NCBI RefSeq assembly: GCF_947488945.1
Contig: NZ_CANLBS010000002.1
Coordinates: 62,001 to 126,000, forward strand
Reading direction: 5' to 3'
Length of the DNA stretch: 64,000 nt
DNA from: an uncultured Streptomyces sp.
Lineage (GTDB): Bacteria; Actinomycetota; Actinomycetes; Streptomycetales; Streptomycetaceae
The notes under the pieces were generated by a model. It ran no database searches and was not told the origin of the DNA. It was given only the letters and a program-made list of their open reading frames with translations. Shown here piece after piece: positions 1-8,745 of this stretch; within the stretch, counting starts at the first letter, position 1, and each line of letters begins with the position of its first letter. Position numbers and translations under genes: made by a program.

Positions 1-568
1 GCTGACGCGCTGCCCCTGCTCGAATGACGTCGCCACGAACCTGCTGCTCCCCGCTATGTGTCACGCTCGCTCCAGTCGACCGTCGATGTCGACGGTGCGG
101 CTATACCACCCTAGTACTGGCTGTGTGTGACTCGCGTGTAGCGCTTGTCGAGCCAGGAGAAGCAGGACGCCGCCGCAAGGCTGTGGGGGCCCTGAGAGGG
201 GGAGCCGGCCACTGTCGGCGGCCGACGTCAGCAGCCATGGCTGCTGACGTCGGCCCGGACCGCACTCAGTCCCAGCCGTCGGAGATCGAGCGAAGCGCGC
301 CGAAGAGTGCTCCATCGAGGAGTAGTCCCGGCAGCCGTGAGTTACCCGGCCGCAGTTCGCACCTGCGGCACCGGTCCATCGACAGTGAGCCAGTGCTGGG
401 GCGACGTCCTGTGCCATGCTCTTGCCGGAAGATCGCCCGGTGTCCGTGATGACGAGGACGGTGCATGACGGCGTCAGGCTCGGCGACAGCGACCTCGAAG
501 TTCGGAGATGACGGCCCTGTCAAACGCGTTGACTGCACCATCCACCGCAGCCACCCGGTCGGCCGCAT
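1..568. other. gene-poor left edge of the island
   Basis: I see no convincing gene here. The open frames on both strands are Arg/Ser/Pro-rich, match no family I recognise, and lack ribosome-binding sites. The one clear structure is the perfect palindrome at 220-255. The stretch lies downstream of the minus-strand protease gene, so it may hold that transcript's 3' end and the remains of older insertions. Confidence 0.5.
220..255. repeat. 36-bp perfect palindrome, no spacer
   Basis: The left arm ggccgacgtcagcagcca (220-237) is followed at once by its exact reverse complement (238-255), centred on CCATGG. It has no loop and no adjacent T-run, so it is not a typical intrinsic terminator. It could be a binding site for a dimeric protein, a resolution or recombination site, or a scar from an inverted duplication. 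Confidence 0.9.
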
Positions 569-3211
569 CTACCAGCCCAATTCCATCTGAACGGGGATGC
601 CGTTCACGACATCGCTCTGAGCCTGTGGGGCCACTCCGATTGGTACGCCGAGCCGGGTGGCGATGGGCGTGTACAGGTCGGTAGAGACCTCTGGGGTGCG
701 CAGGGAGATCAGGAGGGCGTAGCTGACGGGTAGGCCGATGCGGTCGTTGCGCCTGTTCGCCTTCCACCAGCCTCCGATGGGGTAGACGGCGAGCGTGCCG
801 CAGTCGGCGAGTTCGGCCGCCGATCCGCGCCAGATGTCGGCGTGCAGGGAGCCGAGGTTGCGGGCTCGGGGGCCGACCAGCCACTTGCTGTTGGATTCGA
901 ATGCCCTGGGGTTGCCGAGGCCGTCGCTTTCGTGTTCCGCCTGTTCGGCCAGTCTTCTTTGGAAGGAGTCGCTGGATTCGGTGGGGCCTTTGATGGCGAA
1001 GCGGAGGCCGTGTGAGGCATAGCTGTAGCGGCCGAGCATGCCGCGCCGGCCGGGATTGGGTTCGATCATGTAGGCGAGCGTTACGCGCAGGTCGACGGTG
1101 GTCTCGGCCAGGTCGCGCAGTTGTTCCAAGGGCCAGGGCAGCTCGTGCAGCTTGAGTTCGGCCAGGCGAGCCTGCCCGCCCTTGACCTTGTACGGCACCA
1201 GGGTGTTCTGGATGATCATCGTGACGGCGTTCGAGGCGCTGCTGCGGATACGTTCGGCGGTGGGCACGCCCCACCCGTACCGGCGGATCACCTGTCGCAT
1301 CACGTCGCCCTTGGCGAGTTTGGGGGCGCCGGTCTTCTTGAACAGGCCCTGTTCGACCATGGCTGGGGTCCACTGGGCTTCGTGCACGAGAAGGGCCCGA
1401 ACAGTCTCCGGCCTCAGTCCGGGGTAGGCGCTCATCGCCGTAGCGGCGAGCGCAGCCGCCTGGGCCGTGGCAGCGCTTGTAGCGTTCGTCCATGTCAGCT
1501 GACGCGCAGGGTCGTGGTGGGTGGTTGCCACGCTCACCAGATCGTGTGCGTCCAGGATGCTGTCGTCAGGGGCGACGAGCATGTTGCCGCCCTCCAGAAC
1601 GATGTCGGGCTTGGTGATAGAACCGTTGGTCAGCGCCACCGAGGTCCGGCTGAAGGGGGACAGGGCGCCCGGCGCCGCCAGCGGACGGTATCCCTGGAAC
1701 AGGGCGGAATCGGGGACGGCGTCCATGTGCGTGCACGCCCCGACGGTGAGTACGTTGTGCGCTTGGGCAGGTTCCTCGATGCGTGACAGGTCGGACAGAA
1801 GGAGCGGATCCAGCGTGCCGTCGTCGCGGCGCATTTGGTGGGGGACAGCACCGCGGATGTTGCCGGCGCTGACGATGATCAGGCGTGACGCTTCGGGATC
1901 GGGCGCACCGATCAGCTCGATCCGGTCGTCCCGGACAGTGACGTCCGTCCCTGCTGCCAGGGCGTCCAGGGTGGCCGACCACAGGGTTGCGGTGCCGTCT
2001 ACGCCGTTCTCCCCCTCCCCGGACTCCCGGGTGACAGCCATCGAGAAGACGCGTCCGGACGGTGCTGGGCCCCCATTGCCGATCTCAGCGGTCGCGACCG
2101 CGTTCGCGGTTGTCTCCGCACAGCTCCGTGGGGAAGCGCCGGGCGTGTGAGCGTCATTGAGGATCTTCACGGACTCAAGACCGTGACCGAGGACGACGGG
2201 ACCTTGTGATTCAAGAGCTGCCGCGAAGTCCCCGAAGAGGGCGAGTCCGGCCATCTGCGTGCCGTGCCCGATCCGGTCGGCCGGCGTACTGCCAGGAAGC
2301 ACGCTGTAGGCGCGCTCGTGCAACGCGGGCTTCAGCAGGGCGTGCTCCTGAGCTATCCCCGTGTCCAGGATGCATACCGCCGGGGACTCCGGTGCGGCCG
2401 GCTCGATGCGCGCGGCGAGATCCTTGACGAGGTCCACGCGAAACTCGCGGTCGACGCTGTAGAGGCCCTCGGCGAAGGTAGGACTGCGAAGCTCCGCAGG
2501 GCAGGCGTTCGTGGCCAACAGGAACGCCAGCTCGTTGCCGGTCGTCGCCACGTGCGCCACCAGGCGTTCCCCGACATGGATCGCTCGTTCACTGACCCGC
2601 CAGCGACGCTCTTCGGCCAGGGAACGCAAAGTGGCTACGGCCGTCGGCGAAATCCGCGGATCGAACCACAACTCCCACCACCGCTCCTCGTCCAGCGGCG
2701 GCAGATCCTGGCGCTCCTGCCAGAGGTGCTCCAGCAGAGCCCGCTGGACCTGTTCCATGTTCGCCACAAGCTGGGCCTGCTTAGGGTTCCCGCCGGGGGT
2801 GTCATCCGTGAAGTCGGCGATCCGCTGAGTGAACGAGGCGACTTTGTCGAAGGGGATCCAGACCAGCGCGTCCTGCCGAGTGTCGTCGGTCTGCGGGCGG
2901 CTGCTCATGAGTGTCAGGCCGGATGCATCCAGGCGCTCCAAACTCAGAGGGTGATCGCGAGCCGCCTCGATACGCACCGCGAAGCCGTCTGGCTGACAGT
3001 TCTCGGGCGTCTGCTGCACGAGCTGGGTTGACTCCCGGCGGGCCTTCTCCAACCCGTCCACCAAAGCGTCGGCGTGCCCCTGCCGGTCCGTGTGCTGAAC
3101 CAGAGCCGGACCAGTCCCGCCAGCAGCCTCGGAGCGTGGCGTGAAGGTGGCAGCCTCCCAGGGCACGATCAGGTGCGGACTGAGCCGTGCGGAAGAGTCG
3201 GGCTCAGGCAT
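569..3211 (-). CDS. S8 family subtilisin-like serine protease (880 aa)
   Basis: Intracellular-type subtilase: no signal peptide is visible. The catalytic triad can be read as Asp283 in CILDTG, His316 in GHGTQMAG and Ser579 in TNATSAATA, with a likely oxyanion Asn451 in SAGN. The Ser box is TSAATA rather than the usual GTSMAxP. About 270 residues precede the Asp box and about 290 follow the Ser box; both are unlike secreted subtilases and probably bind targets or a partner. The start overlaps the end of the upstream AAA+ ATPase gene by 8 bp, so the two are co-translated. I recall subtilase/AAA+ dyads as recurrent in actinobacteria and proposed as conflict systems. The inferred role is regulated proteolysis, with substrate unknown. 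Confidence 0.9.
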   Translation of the reverse strand: MPEPDSSARLSPHLIVPWEAATFTPRSEAAGGTGPALVQHTDRQGHADALVDGLEKARRESTQLVQQTPENCQPDGFAVRIEAARDHPLSLERLDASGLTLMSSRPQTDDTRQDALVWIPFDKVASFTQRIADFTDDTPGGNPKQAQLVANMEQVQRALLEHLWQERQDLPPLDEERWWELWFDPRISPTAVATLRSLAEERRWRVSERAIHVGERLVAHVATTGNELAFLLATNACPAELRSPTFAEGLYSVDREFRVDLVKDLAARIEPAAPESPAVCILDTGIAQEHALLKPALHERAYSVLPGSTPADRIGHGTQMAGLALFGDFAAALESQGPVVLGHGLESVKILNDAHTPGASPRSCAETTANAVATAEIGNGGPAPSGRVFSMAVTRESGEGENGVDGTATLWSATLDALAAGTDVTVRDDRIELIGAPDPEASRLIIVSAGNIRGAVPHQMRRDDGTLDPLLLSDLSRIEEPAQAHNVLTVGACTHMDAVPDSALFQGYRPLAAPGALSPFSRTSVALTNGSITKPDIVLEGGNMLVAPDDSILDAHDLVSVATTHHDPARQLTWTNATSAATAQAAALAATAMSAYPGLRPETVRALLVHEAQWTPAMVEQGLFKKTGAPKLAKGDVMRQVIRRYGWGVPTAERIRSSASNAVTMIIQNTLVPYKVKGGQARLAELKLHELPWPLEQLRDLAETTVDLRVTLAYMIEPNPGRRGMLGRYSYASHGLRFAIKGPTESSDSFQRRLAEQAEHESDGLGNPRAFESNSKWLVGPRARNLGSLHADIWRGSAAELADCGTLAVYPIGGWWKANRRNDRIGLPVSYALLISLRTPEVSTDLYTPIATRLGVPIGVAPQAQSDVVNGIPVQMELGW

Positions 3212-4190
3212 GGTGGGTGGCGTGGCGCTCGATCAGGGCTTCCAGCAGCAGTTGCTCGTCCACCACATCCCGATCAGCCAAGATGGCTCGTTTGGCCGCT
3301 GCTTCCGCCGCTTTGACCAGCTCGGCGTGACTCAGGCCCGATGCACGTTCTGTCACGAGGCCCCACCGTAGTGTGCTTGTGTCCATTCCGGCTAGACGTC
3401 GCTGCAGCACCTGTACAGCTTCCTCTCCGGTGGGAGGGCCGTAGGTGGCGATCATGTCGAAGCGACGGAACAGGGCCTGGTCCAGCAGTTGGTGGTGGTT
3501 GGTGCCGGCCACCACGAGGCTCTCAGAGGGCGCCTCATCCAGGAACAGCAGAAATGAGTTCAGGATCCTGCGGGCCTCGCCGACGTCGTTGCCTGCCGCC
3601 CGTTCGGCTCCCAGAGCGTCGAATTCATCGAACAGGTAGACCGCTCGGGTCTGGGCCACGGCGTCGAAGACCAGGCGCAGCTTGGCGGCGGTCTCGCCCA
3701 TGAACCGGCTGATCAGACCGTCCAGGCGAATGGTGAACAGGGGCAGCTTCAGCTCTCCGGCCAGTGCCGCTGCCGTCATGCTCTTGCCCGTCCCAGGAGG
3801 CCCGGACAGCAGAATGCGGTGCACAGGGGTAAAGCCGAAACGCTCCAGCCGTGCACGCTGTCGCTGTTCGTGCAGCACGCGATCCAGCGAGGCCCGCAGT
3901 CCGGCGTCCAGGGTCATGTCGTCGAGCTGGGTGTCCGGGTAGCCTGCCGTCAGGAGACTGGTCAGCTCACCGCGGGGCTGCACGACCGGGGTAGCGGCAC
4001 GCTGGGTGTCCGGCTTCCCCTGCCTCTGTTGGGCGGCCTCAACCAGCTCGCGCAGTTCTACGGCGAACTTTCCCTGCCCCTGGCGGGCGGATTTTGCCGC
4101 AACTTGTAGAGCGACGCTGTAGAAGAGGTCGTCGTTGGCTTCGGAGTGCGCCCGCACAAGAGCTTTCAGGTGATCGGCGTTTGCCGCCAT
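3204..4190 (-). CDS. AAA+ family ATPase, partner of the S8 protease
   Basis: Classical AAA+ ATPase of 328 aa. Walker A is GPPGTGKS (residues 130-137), Walker B is YLFDEFDA (185-192), sensor 1 is the GTNHH region (about 229) and a probable arginine finger is FRRFD (241-245). Residues 1-120 are helical and probably bind substrate or partner. I chose the ATG at 4190 because GGAGGG sits 10 nt upstream; a longer frame to 4304 is rich in residues unlike a helical N-terminus. It is the first gene of a two-gene operon with the protease and overlaps it by 8 bp. By analogy with other ATPase-protease couples it may remodel or load substrates, or sense a trigger and activate the protease. Confidence 0.9.
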   Translation of the reverse strand: MAANADHLKALVRAHSEANDDLFYSVALQVAAKSARQGQGKFAVELRELVEAAQQRQGKPDTQRAATPVVQPRGELTSLLTAGYPDTQLDDMTLDAGLRASLDRVLHEQRQRARLERFGFTPVHRILLSGPPGTGKSMTAAALAGELKLPLFTIRLDGLISRFMGETAAKLRLVFDAVAQTRAVYLFDEFDALGAERAAGNDVGEARRILNSFLLFLDEAPSESLVVAGTNHHQLLDQALFRRFDMIATYGPPTGEEAVQVLQRRLAGMDTSTLRWGLVTERASGLSHAELVKAAEAAAKRAILADRDVVDEQLLLEALIERHATHHA

Positions 4191-4883
4191 ACGCCTGTCA
4201 CCCTCCGTGTGGACTGCCTGTAATAAGAGGTGTACCCAAATCAGCGGGCACCTGCGCTTGCATCGTACGGCCCTGGGCTCCGGGCTGCTGCCCGGATCCT
4301 CCACTGGCCGGGATGTCCGAATGAGTGGATCGCAGTGCGGGAACCCGGTATGACCTGCTGGCCTGGGACCCGTCTCTCACCCAGGCCGCGGACGGGGCCG
4401 TCTGTCGGTGATGTCCGAATCGTGCGTGCCGATCCGCGCTGTGCGCAGGAAACCTGCGCGCTCGACGACCCTCCCAGGGCCCGCATCCCTCAGTTCCTCA
4501 GTCTGCTTCCGCATCGAGGATCTGTTAGCGAGAAGCGAGCGCTCGCTCCGAAGATCCCGTGCCGCCTCGCCGAGACGCTTTGCCGCCCGCCGCCGCCCGT
4601 CAAGGTGGGGCGGGAGGCGGTTGCTCCCTCAAGGGCTGGGTTAAGGGTGCGCCGATCTTTCCCTCGGACTGCACGTTCACCGCAAGGGGTGGTTTGGTCA
4701 ATTCCCCCTTGCTTGTCTTGAGGAGAGGGAGCACGGTTTCGGGTGCTGGGCGAATCAGGAAGGACTGCGTTCGGCGCACGGTGGCTGGGGTGAGGTCCCT
4801 AAGCGGAGCACGCGCCGGTCTGGACGGATCGCTGACGCGGATGACCGTGGGCTGGTGCGCCGCAGGGAGAGGGATGCAGCGGC
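4191..4883. other. intergenic region between divergent ATPase and integrase genes
   Basis: Nearly 700 bp without a supportable gene. It must hold the divergent promoters of the AAA+/S8 operon and the integrase. I looked for a small excisionase, the usual neighbour of actinobacterial integrases, and found no frame with a helix-turn-helix pattern. Confidence 0.45.
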
Positions 4884-6233
4884 ATGCCTCGCTCTCGGCG
4901 CGAGCAGGAGGGGGCATGGGTGGCCAGCGTTTTCCAGAAGTGCAAGCGGGATGTCCGGGACCCGAGCTATCCCTGTGAACGTCCAAGGTGCGGCCACGGG
5001 TGGACGGTGCGATATCGGGAGCCGGGCGGCAGACGGGGCCGGCAACGCGAGAAGTCGTTCTCTCGGAGGGTGGGCCTGGACGGTGCGGACGCCTATGTCG
5101 TCCACGTCGAGAACGACAAGAAGTCGGGCACATGCCTGGACCCCGCGCGGGGAGCCGTGTGCCTGCAGGTCTGGGCACAGGACTGGGTCGAACGACGAGC
5201 TATCGGCGATACGACTCGCCGCAACTACGAGGGCTTCTTCCGCAACCACCTCGTGCCGCGCCTGGGGCAAAGGGTTCTGGCCAGCCTGGCGCGGCGCGAC
5301 TTCGAACAGTTCGCCAAGAACCTGCACGGATCCGGTGCGGGCCTGGCGGCTTCCACGGTCAACGATCGCATGCTTGTGGTGGCCGCCATGCTGGAAGCGG
5401 CCGTGGTCGACAAGCAGATCCCGGACAACCCCGCGCGAGGAGTCCGAATACCCGGAGCGAGGCCGGCGGCAGCGGATGAAGATGAAATCCCGACGCCGGC
5501 GGAGGTCGATTTGATCGCGGCACACATATCACCGCAATACCGGCTCGCCGTCTACTTGCAGGCGGGTACTGGCCAGCGTCCCAGCGAGGTCCTCGCCTTC
5601 TCCGCCGAATGTCGACGGTCCGGATTCGTCAGGATCCGTTGGCAGGTCAGCGCCATGGCCCACCGTGCGGACTGCCGCACGGTCTTCGTACCGCTTAAAA
5701 ATCGGACGGAGGGTGAATATCGCGACGTCCCGACCGCCCTCTTTGTTGATCAGGAGATGGACGCTCACCTGTCGACATGGAAGCCGGTGCCCGTGACCTT
5801 CGCCGGGCAGAGGGGCAAGCGGCGCAGGCTTGAAGCCTTTTTCCCCCCGCGTTCCCACGGCAAAGGCACGATGCCCACCGCGTCCACCTACGGCTACCAC
5901 TTCAAGAAGGCGTGCCAGTCGGCGGGCCTGGTCGGCCCGGACGGCAAGGCGACCTACACACCTGGCAGCCTGCGGCACTTCTTCGCCTCGACCGCCTTGG
6001 CCAACGGAGTCCCGATCCATGAGGTCTCACGCTGGCTGGGCCACCGGTCGATCAAGACCACGATCGACATCTACGGGCATCTGCTACCGAGCGCCTGGGG
6101 CCGTTGTCGTACGGTCCTGCAGAACGCGATGCGGCCGACACCCTTCATCGAGGCAGGCCCGGCTGAGGCACCCGACCGGATCCGGCGTAAGCACCCAGGC
6201 GGCGAGTCGAGGGGCGGCCGACGAGGCGACTGA
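4884..6233 (+). CDS. tyrosine-type site-specific integrase
   Basis: Integrase of 449 aa that would recombine an element with a chromosomal attachment site. The N-terminal part has a basic region and a SAM-like core-binding domain (about residues 90-190). The catalytic domain shows Arg232 (GTGQRPSEV), the second box S362-L-R364-H365, His387 (WLGHRS) and the nucleophile Tyr397 (DIYGHL). The first residue of the H-x-x-R box is Ser instead of His, a substitution tolerated in some family members. I find no excisionase, replication or transfer genes beside it, so this is a remnant, a very small element, or one edge of a larger element outside the window. Confidence 0.88.
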   Translation: MPRSRREQEGAWVASVFQKCKRDVRDPSYPCERPRCGHGWTVRYREPGGRRGRQREKSFSRRVGLDGADAYVVHVENDKKSGTCLDPARGAVCLQVWAQDWVERRAIGDTTRRNYEGFFRNHLVPRLGQRVLASLARRDFEQFAKNLHGSGAGLAASTVNDRMLVVAAMLEAAVVDKQIPDNPARGVRIPGARPAAADEDEIPTPAEVDLIAAHISPQYRLAVYLQAGTGQRPSEVLAFSAECRRSGFVRIRWQVSAMAHRADCRTVFVPLKNRTEGEYRDVPTALFVDQEMDAHLSTWKPVPVTFAGQRGKRRRLEAFFPPRSHGKGTMPTASTYGYHFKKACQSAGLVGPDGKATYTPGSLRHFFASTALANGVPIHEVSRWLGHRSIKTTIDIYGHLLPSAWGRCRTVLQNAMRPTPFIEAGPAEAPDRIRRKHPGGESRGGRRGD

Positions 6234-6573
6234 GCTGGGACCGTTGCCGTGCCCTCATGCAGAAGGTCATGGGCCCGGTGCTCGGCGACATTCCGGAGGA
6301 ACCCCGTGAGTACAGCTCGGCGGCCTGAGGTGCTGAGCGTGCTGGATAGCTTCCCACCGTGCTGGATCGGTGCTGGATCCGATCACTGGAAGAGACGTTT
6401 CCGCAGGTGGGAGCCCTGTGTCAAACGTTCCGCTTCAACGTCTGACGCGCAGTCAAGAGATGTGCCCGGCCCGCTTGTTGGCGGGTCGGGCGCAGGTGTG
6501 CGTCCGCGTGGAGTCCTTGTGCCGCGGAGCGCTGAGGTGTTGGTGACGGGTCTGGTTGGTGTGACTGCAGCGT
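6234..6573. other. intergenic region downstream of the integrase
   Basis: 340 bp between the integrase stop and the PIN toxin stop, so the genes converge. It contains three copies of GTGCTGGAT (6339-6378). I see no tRNA and no coding frame of Streptomyces character. Confidence 0.45.
6339..6378 (+). repeat. three direct copies of GTGCTGGAT after the integrase
   Basis: Copies at 6339-6347, 6359-6367 and 6370-6378. Short direct repeats close to an integrase gene can be arm-type binding sites or part of an attachment site, but no second attachment copy is visible here to confirm it. Confidence 0.6.
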
Positions 6574-6966
6574 TCAGACTTTGACGACCTCTACGGCGGG
6601 GCCGCACAGGAGCGTCAGGTCCTCGGGATCGGAGGTCAGGACGGTGACTGGCTGGGGTGCGGTGCTGGCGATGACGGCGAAGGCGGCGTCGATGGCGTAC
6701 TTGTGGCCGTGGAGGCGGTGGCTGCGCAGGAGGGCTGCGGCCTGATCGGTGATCTCCTTGGTGACGTCGTGAACGTCGACGCGGGAGAGGACCCACTTGA
6801 TCCGGGCGGGGTGAATGCGCTCGTAGTCGGCCTCGAGGGTGGTCATGGCGCTTGTGGCCACGCGGATGCCTTCCTCCGACGCCGCTTGGATCAGGGCCGT
6901 GACGGTGCGGTCCTTGCGGTAGAGCTTGGAGAGGCCTTCACTGTCGAGCAGTAGGGTGCCGGGCAT
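6574..6966 (-). CDS. PIN-domain toxin (VapC family)
   Basis: PIN-fold endoribonuclease of 130 aa, the usual VapC length. The acidic residues expected to bind metal are visible as Asp8 (LLLDSE), Glu45 (TTLEADY), Asp93 (YAIDAAF) and Asp113 (LTSDPEDL). It would cleave RNA, commonly tRNA or rRNA in this family, unless neutralised. Its ATG overlaps the antitoxin stop (ATGA at 6966), so it is translated directly after the antitoxin. The fold and pairing are clear; the RNA target is unknown. Confidence 0.88.
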   Translation of the reverse strand: MPGTLLLDSEGLSKLYRKDRTVTALIQAASEEGIRVATSAMTTLEADYERIHPARIKWVLSRVDVHDVTKEITDQAAALLRSHRLHGHKYAIDAAFAVIASTAPQPVTVLTSDPEDLTLLCGPAVEVVKV

Positions 6967-7217
6967 CAGGCTGCGGCCCCGCCGGCCTGCCGGTGGTCAT
7001 GGCGCAGCAGCGCGCGGGCGGCTTCGACCTCCTCGCGGGTGAGCTCGTCATTGTCGGTCGCGAAGTCGGCGACGATCTCCCGGAGCTTGTCCATGGCGAC
7101 CCGTTGTTCGAGGGCTTCGGCGACGTAGGAGGAGAAACCGCCGGGCCCGACGTGGGCGCGTGCGGCTTCGGCGAGGTCCTCGGGCAGGCTGATCGAGTAC
7201 TTCTTGCTACTGCTCAT
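6966..7217 (-). CDS. antitoxin of the minus-strand PIN toxin
   Basis: Small 83-aa protein, first of a two-gene toxin-antitoxin operon. The start MSSSKKYSISLPEDLAE looks like a ribbon-helix-helix DNA-binding segment (beta strand YSISLP, then helices), and the acidic C-terminal half (DNDELTREEVEAARALL) would wrap the toxin. I chose the ATG at 7217; an in-frame ATG at 7226 is possible and neither has a strong ribosome-binding site. The longer frame upstream does not look coding. Antitoxins of this type usually repress their own promoter together with the toxin. Confidence 0.8.
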   Translation of the reverse strand: MSSSKKYSISLPEDLAEAARAHVGPGGFSSYVAEALEQRVAMDKLREIVADFATDNDELTREEVEAARALLRHDHRQAGGAAA

Positions 7218-7967
7218 GGTTCCCATGCTACCGGTGGTCGTAAGTCTCGGGGTGTACATGGTCGTGGCCGCGCGCCCCGTGCGGACCGGTATCCGGCCGG
7301 TCCGCGGAGAGTCCGCAGGACACCCGTGAGCGCCCGTCGCCGGCCAACGCGAGCCAACGGAGAAATGGCTGGTCAGGGTCCTGCGCGGGGCTCCGCCGCA
7401 GGTCAGGACCAGACCGCAGACATTCCGCTCCAATGTGTAGTGGCTGACTCATCACCACGTCGTTGATCTGGCAAGCATGCAGTTCAGAAGGGGCTCGACT
7501 CTTCGGAGTCGAGCCCTTCGCTTTTTCCGGTGCTGGGATGGCGCTGGGTTACCTGACTTCTCGTCACCTGCCGTCACCCCTTGTCGTGAGTGCCGTGCTG
7601 GGTTTGCGCCGGGACGCGGATGCTCCGCCGGTGCCAGAGTCCACTCTGATGAGCCCTCCCGGGACTACGAGCCGACCGTCGCGGGGAGCGCAGCCTGCCG
7701 TGCCTGGGTTCGTTCTTGCCGGCTTCCAAGGCCTTACGGAGTGGCCGCTCCGGCAACGTGGCGTCGATTGGTTCGCCGAGCCCCAGGTCAAGGAGTTCTT
7801 CAGGGTCTCGTCCAGGAGTGCTCGCCGGTCGGAAGGCTGATCAATCAGTCCGGGTCGTGCTCCCGGCTCTGATCGAGGCACCCTCGACGCGCTCCAGCAT
7901 TTTGCTGCCATTTCTTACTCTCAATTGATATCGTTGCTGGAGCGTCGAGCTGTGAAGGGGACAACTG
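7218..7967. other. intergenic region between two divergent toxin-antitoxin modules
   Basis: About 750 bp without a supportable gene. It holds a strong plus-strand terminator (7491-7526) with no plus-strand gene close upstream, and an AT-richer patch near 7905-7935 that may be the promoter of the plus-strand vapBC pair. Confidence 0.5.
7491..7526 (+). terminator. intrinsic terminator without an obvious gene
   Basis: Perfect 11-bp stem GGGCTCGACTC / GAGTCGAGCCC with a TTCG loop (7491-7516), followed by ttcgcttttt. The T-run is only on the plus strand, so it terminates rightward transcription. The nearest upstream plus-strand gene is the integrase, more than 1.2 kb away. Confidence 0.85.
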
Positions 7968-8219
7968 ATGGCCAGGACTGTGATCGATCTGGACGAGGAG
8001 ATCGTCGAGCAGGCGATGCGGGTGTACGGGGCGAGGACGAAGGCCGCCGCAGTGCGGGCGGCCATGGAGGAGGGGGTGAGGCTGCGGCTGCGCCGGGAGC
8101 TGTTCGATGCCATTGACGATGGTGAGTTTGATGACGTGTTTGCGGAGATCCGGTCGCAGACGGGGCCGCGGAACCCGGACGGCTCGCTTAAGCGCGAAGG
8201 CGGGTCTTCGGCGGCGTGA
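7968..8219 (+). CDS. VapB family antitoxin
   Basis: Antitoxin of 83 aa. The N-terminus MARTVIDLDEEIVEQAM, followed by GARTKAAAVRAAMEEGV, is the ribbon-helix-helix pattern of the VapB family seen in mycobacteria and Streptomyces. AGGGG about 7 nt upstream supports the ATG. Its stop overlaps the toxin start (GTGA at 8216-8219), giving translational coupling. The acidic stretch DAIDDGEFDDVFAEI should be the toxin-binding tail. It probably autorepresses the operon. Confidence 0.9.
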   Translation: MARTVIDLDEEIVEQAMRVYGARTKAAAVRAAMEEGVRLRLRRELFDAIDDGEFDDVFAEIRSQTGPRNPDGSLKREGGSSAA

Positions 8220-8632
8220 AAGGGCGCTACCTCATCGACAAGTCCGCGCTGGCCCGCCGGGGCAAACCGGCAGTGCGGGCGCGGCTGGATGTACTGGACC
8301 GCGATGGACTCCTAGCAGTGTGCGCCCCGACCGAGTATGAGGTTTTGTACTCGGCGCGTGGAAAGCCCGAGGCGTTGCGCCTGCGTACCCTGCTCCGTGG
8401 TTTCGACTACTTGCCCTGCAACGACGAGGAGTTCGAGCAGGCGCTCGCGATCCAGGCGCTGGCGCTGAACGCTGGCTTTCACCGGGCGCTGTCGCTGGCC
8501 GACGTCCTCATCGCGGCAACCGCAGAACGGCATGGGGTCACGGTCCTGCACTACGACGGTGACTTCGACATGATCGCCTCGGTGAGCGGGGTGCAAGCCG
8601 AGTGGGTCGTGGAGCCCGGCACCGCCGACTGA
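8216..8632 (+). CDS. VapC family PIN-domain toxin
   Basis: PIN endoribonuclease of 138 aa starting with GTG inside the antitoxin stop. Expected acidic positions are Asp8 (YLIDKSA), Glu42 (TEYEVLYSA), Asp96 (SLADVLIA) and Asp114/Asp116 (HYDGDFD). It belongs to a different PIN branch from the toxin at 6574-6966 (LIDKSALAR start and HYDGDFD box), so the two modules are not a recent duplication. A hairpin follows directly at the stop codon. Confidence 0.92.
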   Translation: MKGRYLIDKSALARRGKPAVRARLDVLDRDGLLAVCAPTEYEVLYSARGKPEALRLRTLLRGFDYLPCNDEEFEQALAIQALALNAGFHRALSLADVLIAATAERHGVTVLHYDGDFDMIASVSGVQAEWVVEPGTAD

Positions 8633-8652
8633 CCGGGAACGCCCGTTCCGGT
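8632..8652. terminator. hairpin at the vapC stop
   Basis: ACCGGGAACG pairs with CGTTCCGGT with one bulged G and a two-base loop. It lies between convergent genes (vapC and the TIR operon) and has no T-run, so it may be a weak or bidirectional terminator. Confidence 0.4.
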
Positions 8653-8745
8653 GAGCGATGGTCTTGCCCACCACCGGGGCAGGAATGGGCTCCCCGCCAC
8701 GGTGTGCGGTGAAAGGGAGCCTCGGAGGGCCGGCTGTCTACCGGG

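Noticed and set aside
4191..4883. excisionase gene next to the integrase
   Set aside because: Short frames here lack any helix-turn-helix pattern or ribosome-binding site.
7430..7500. possible tRNA used as an attachment site near the toxin-antitoxin genes
   Set aside because: No cloverleaf, T-loop (GTTCGA) or 3' CCA-compatible acceptor stem could be traced; only the terminator hairpin is real.
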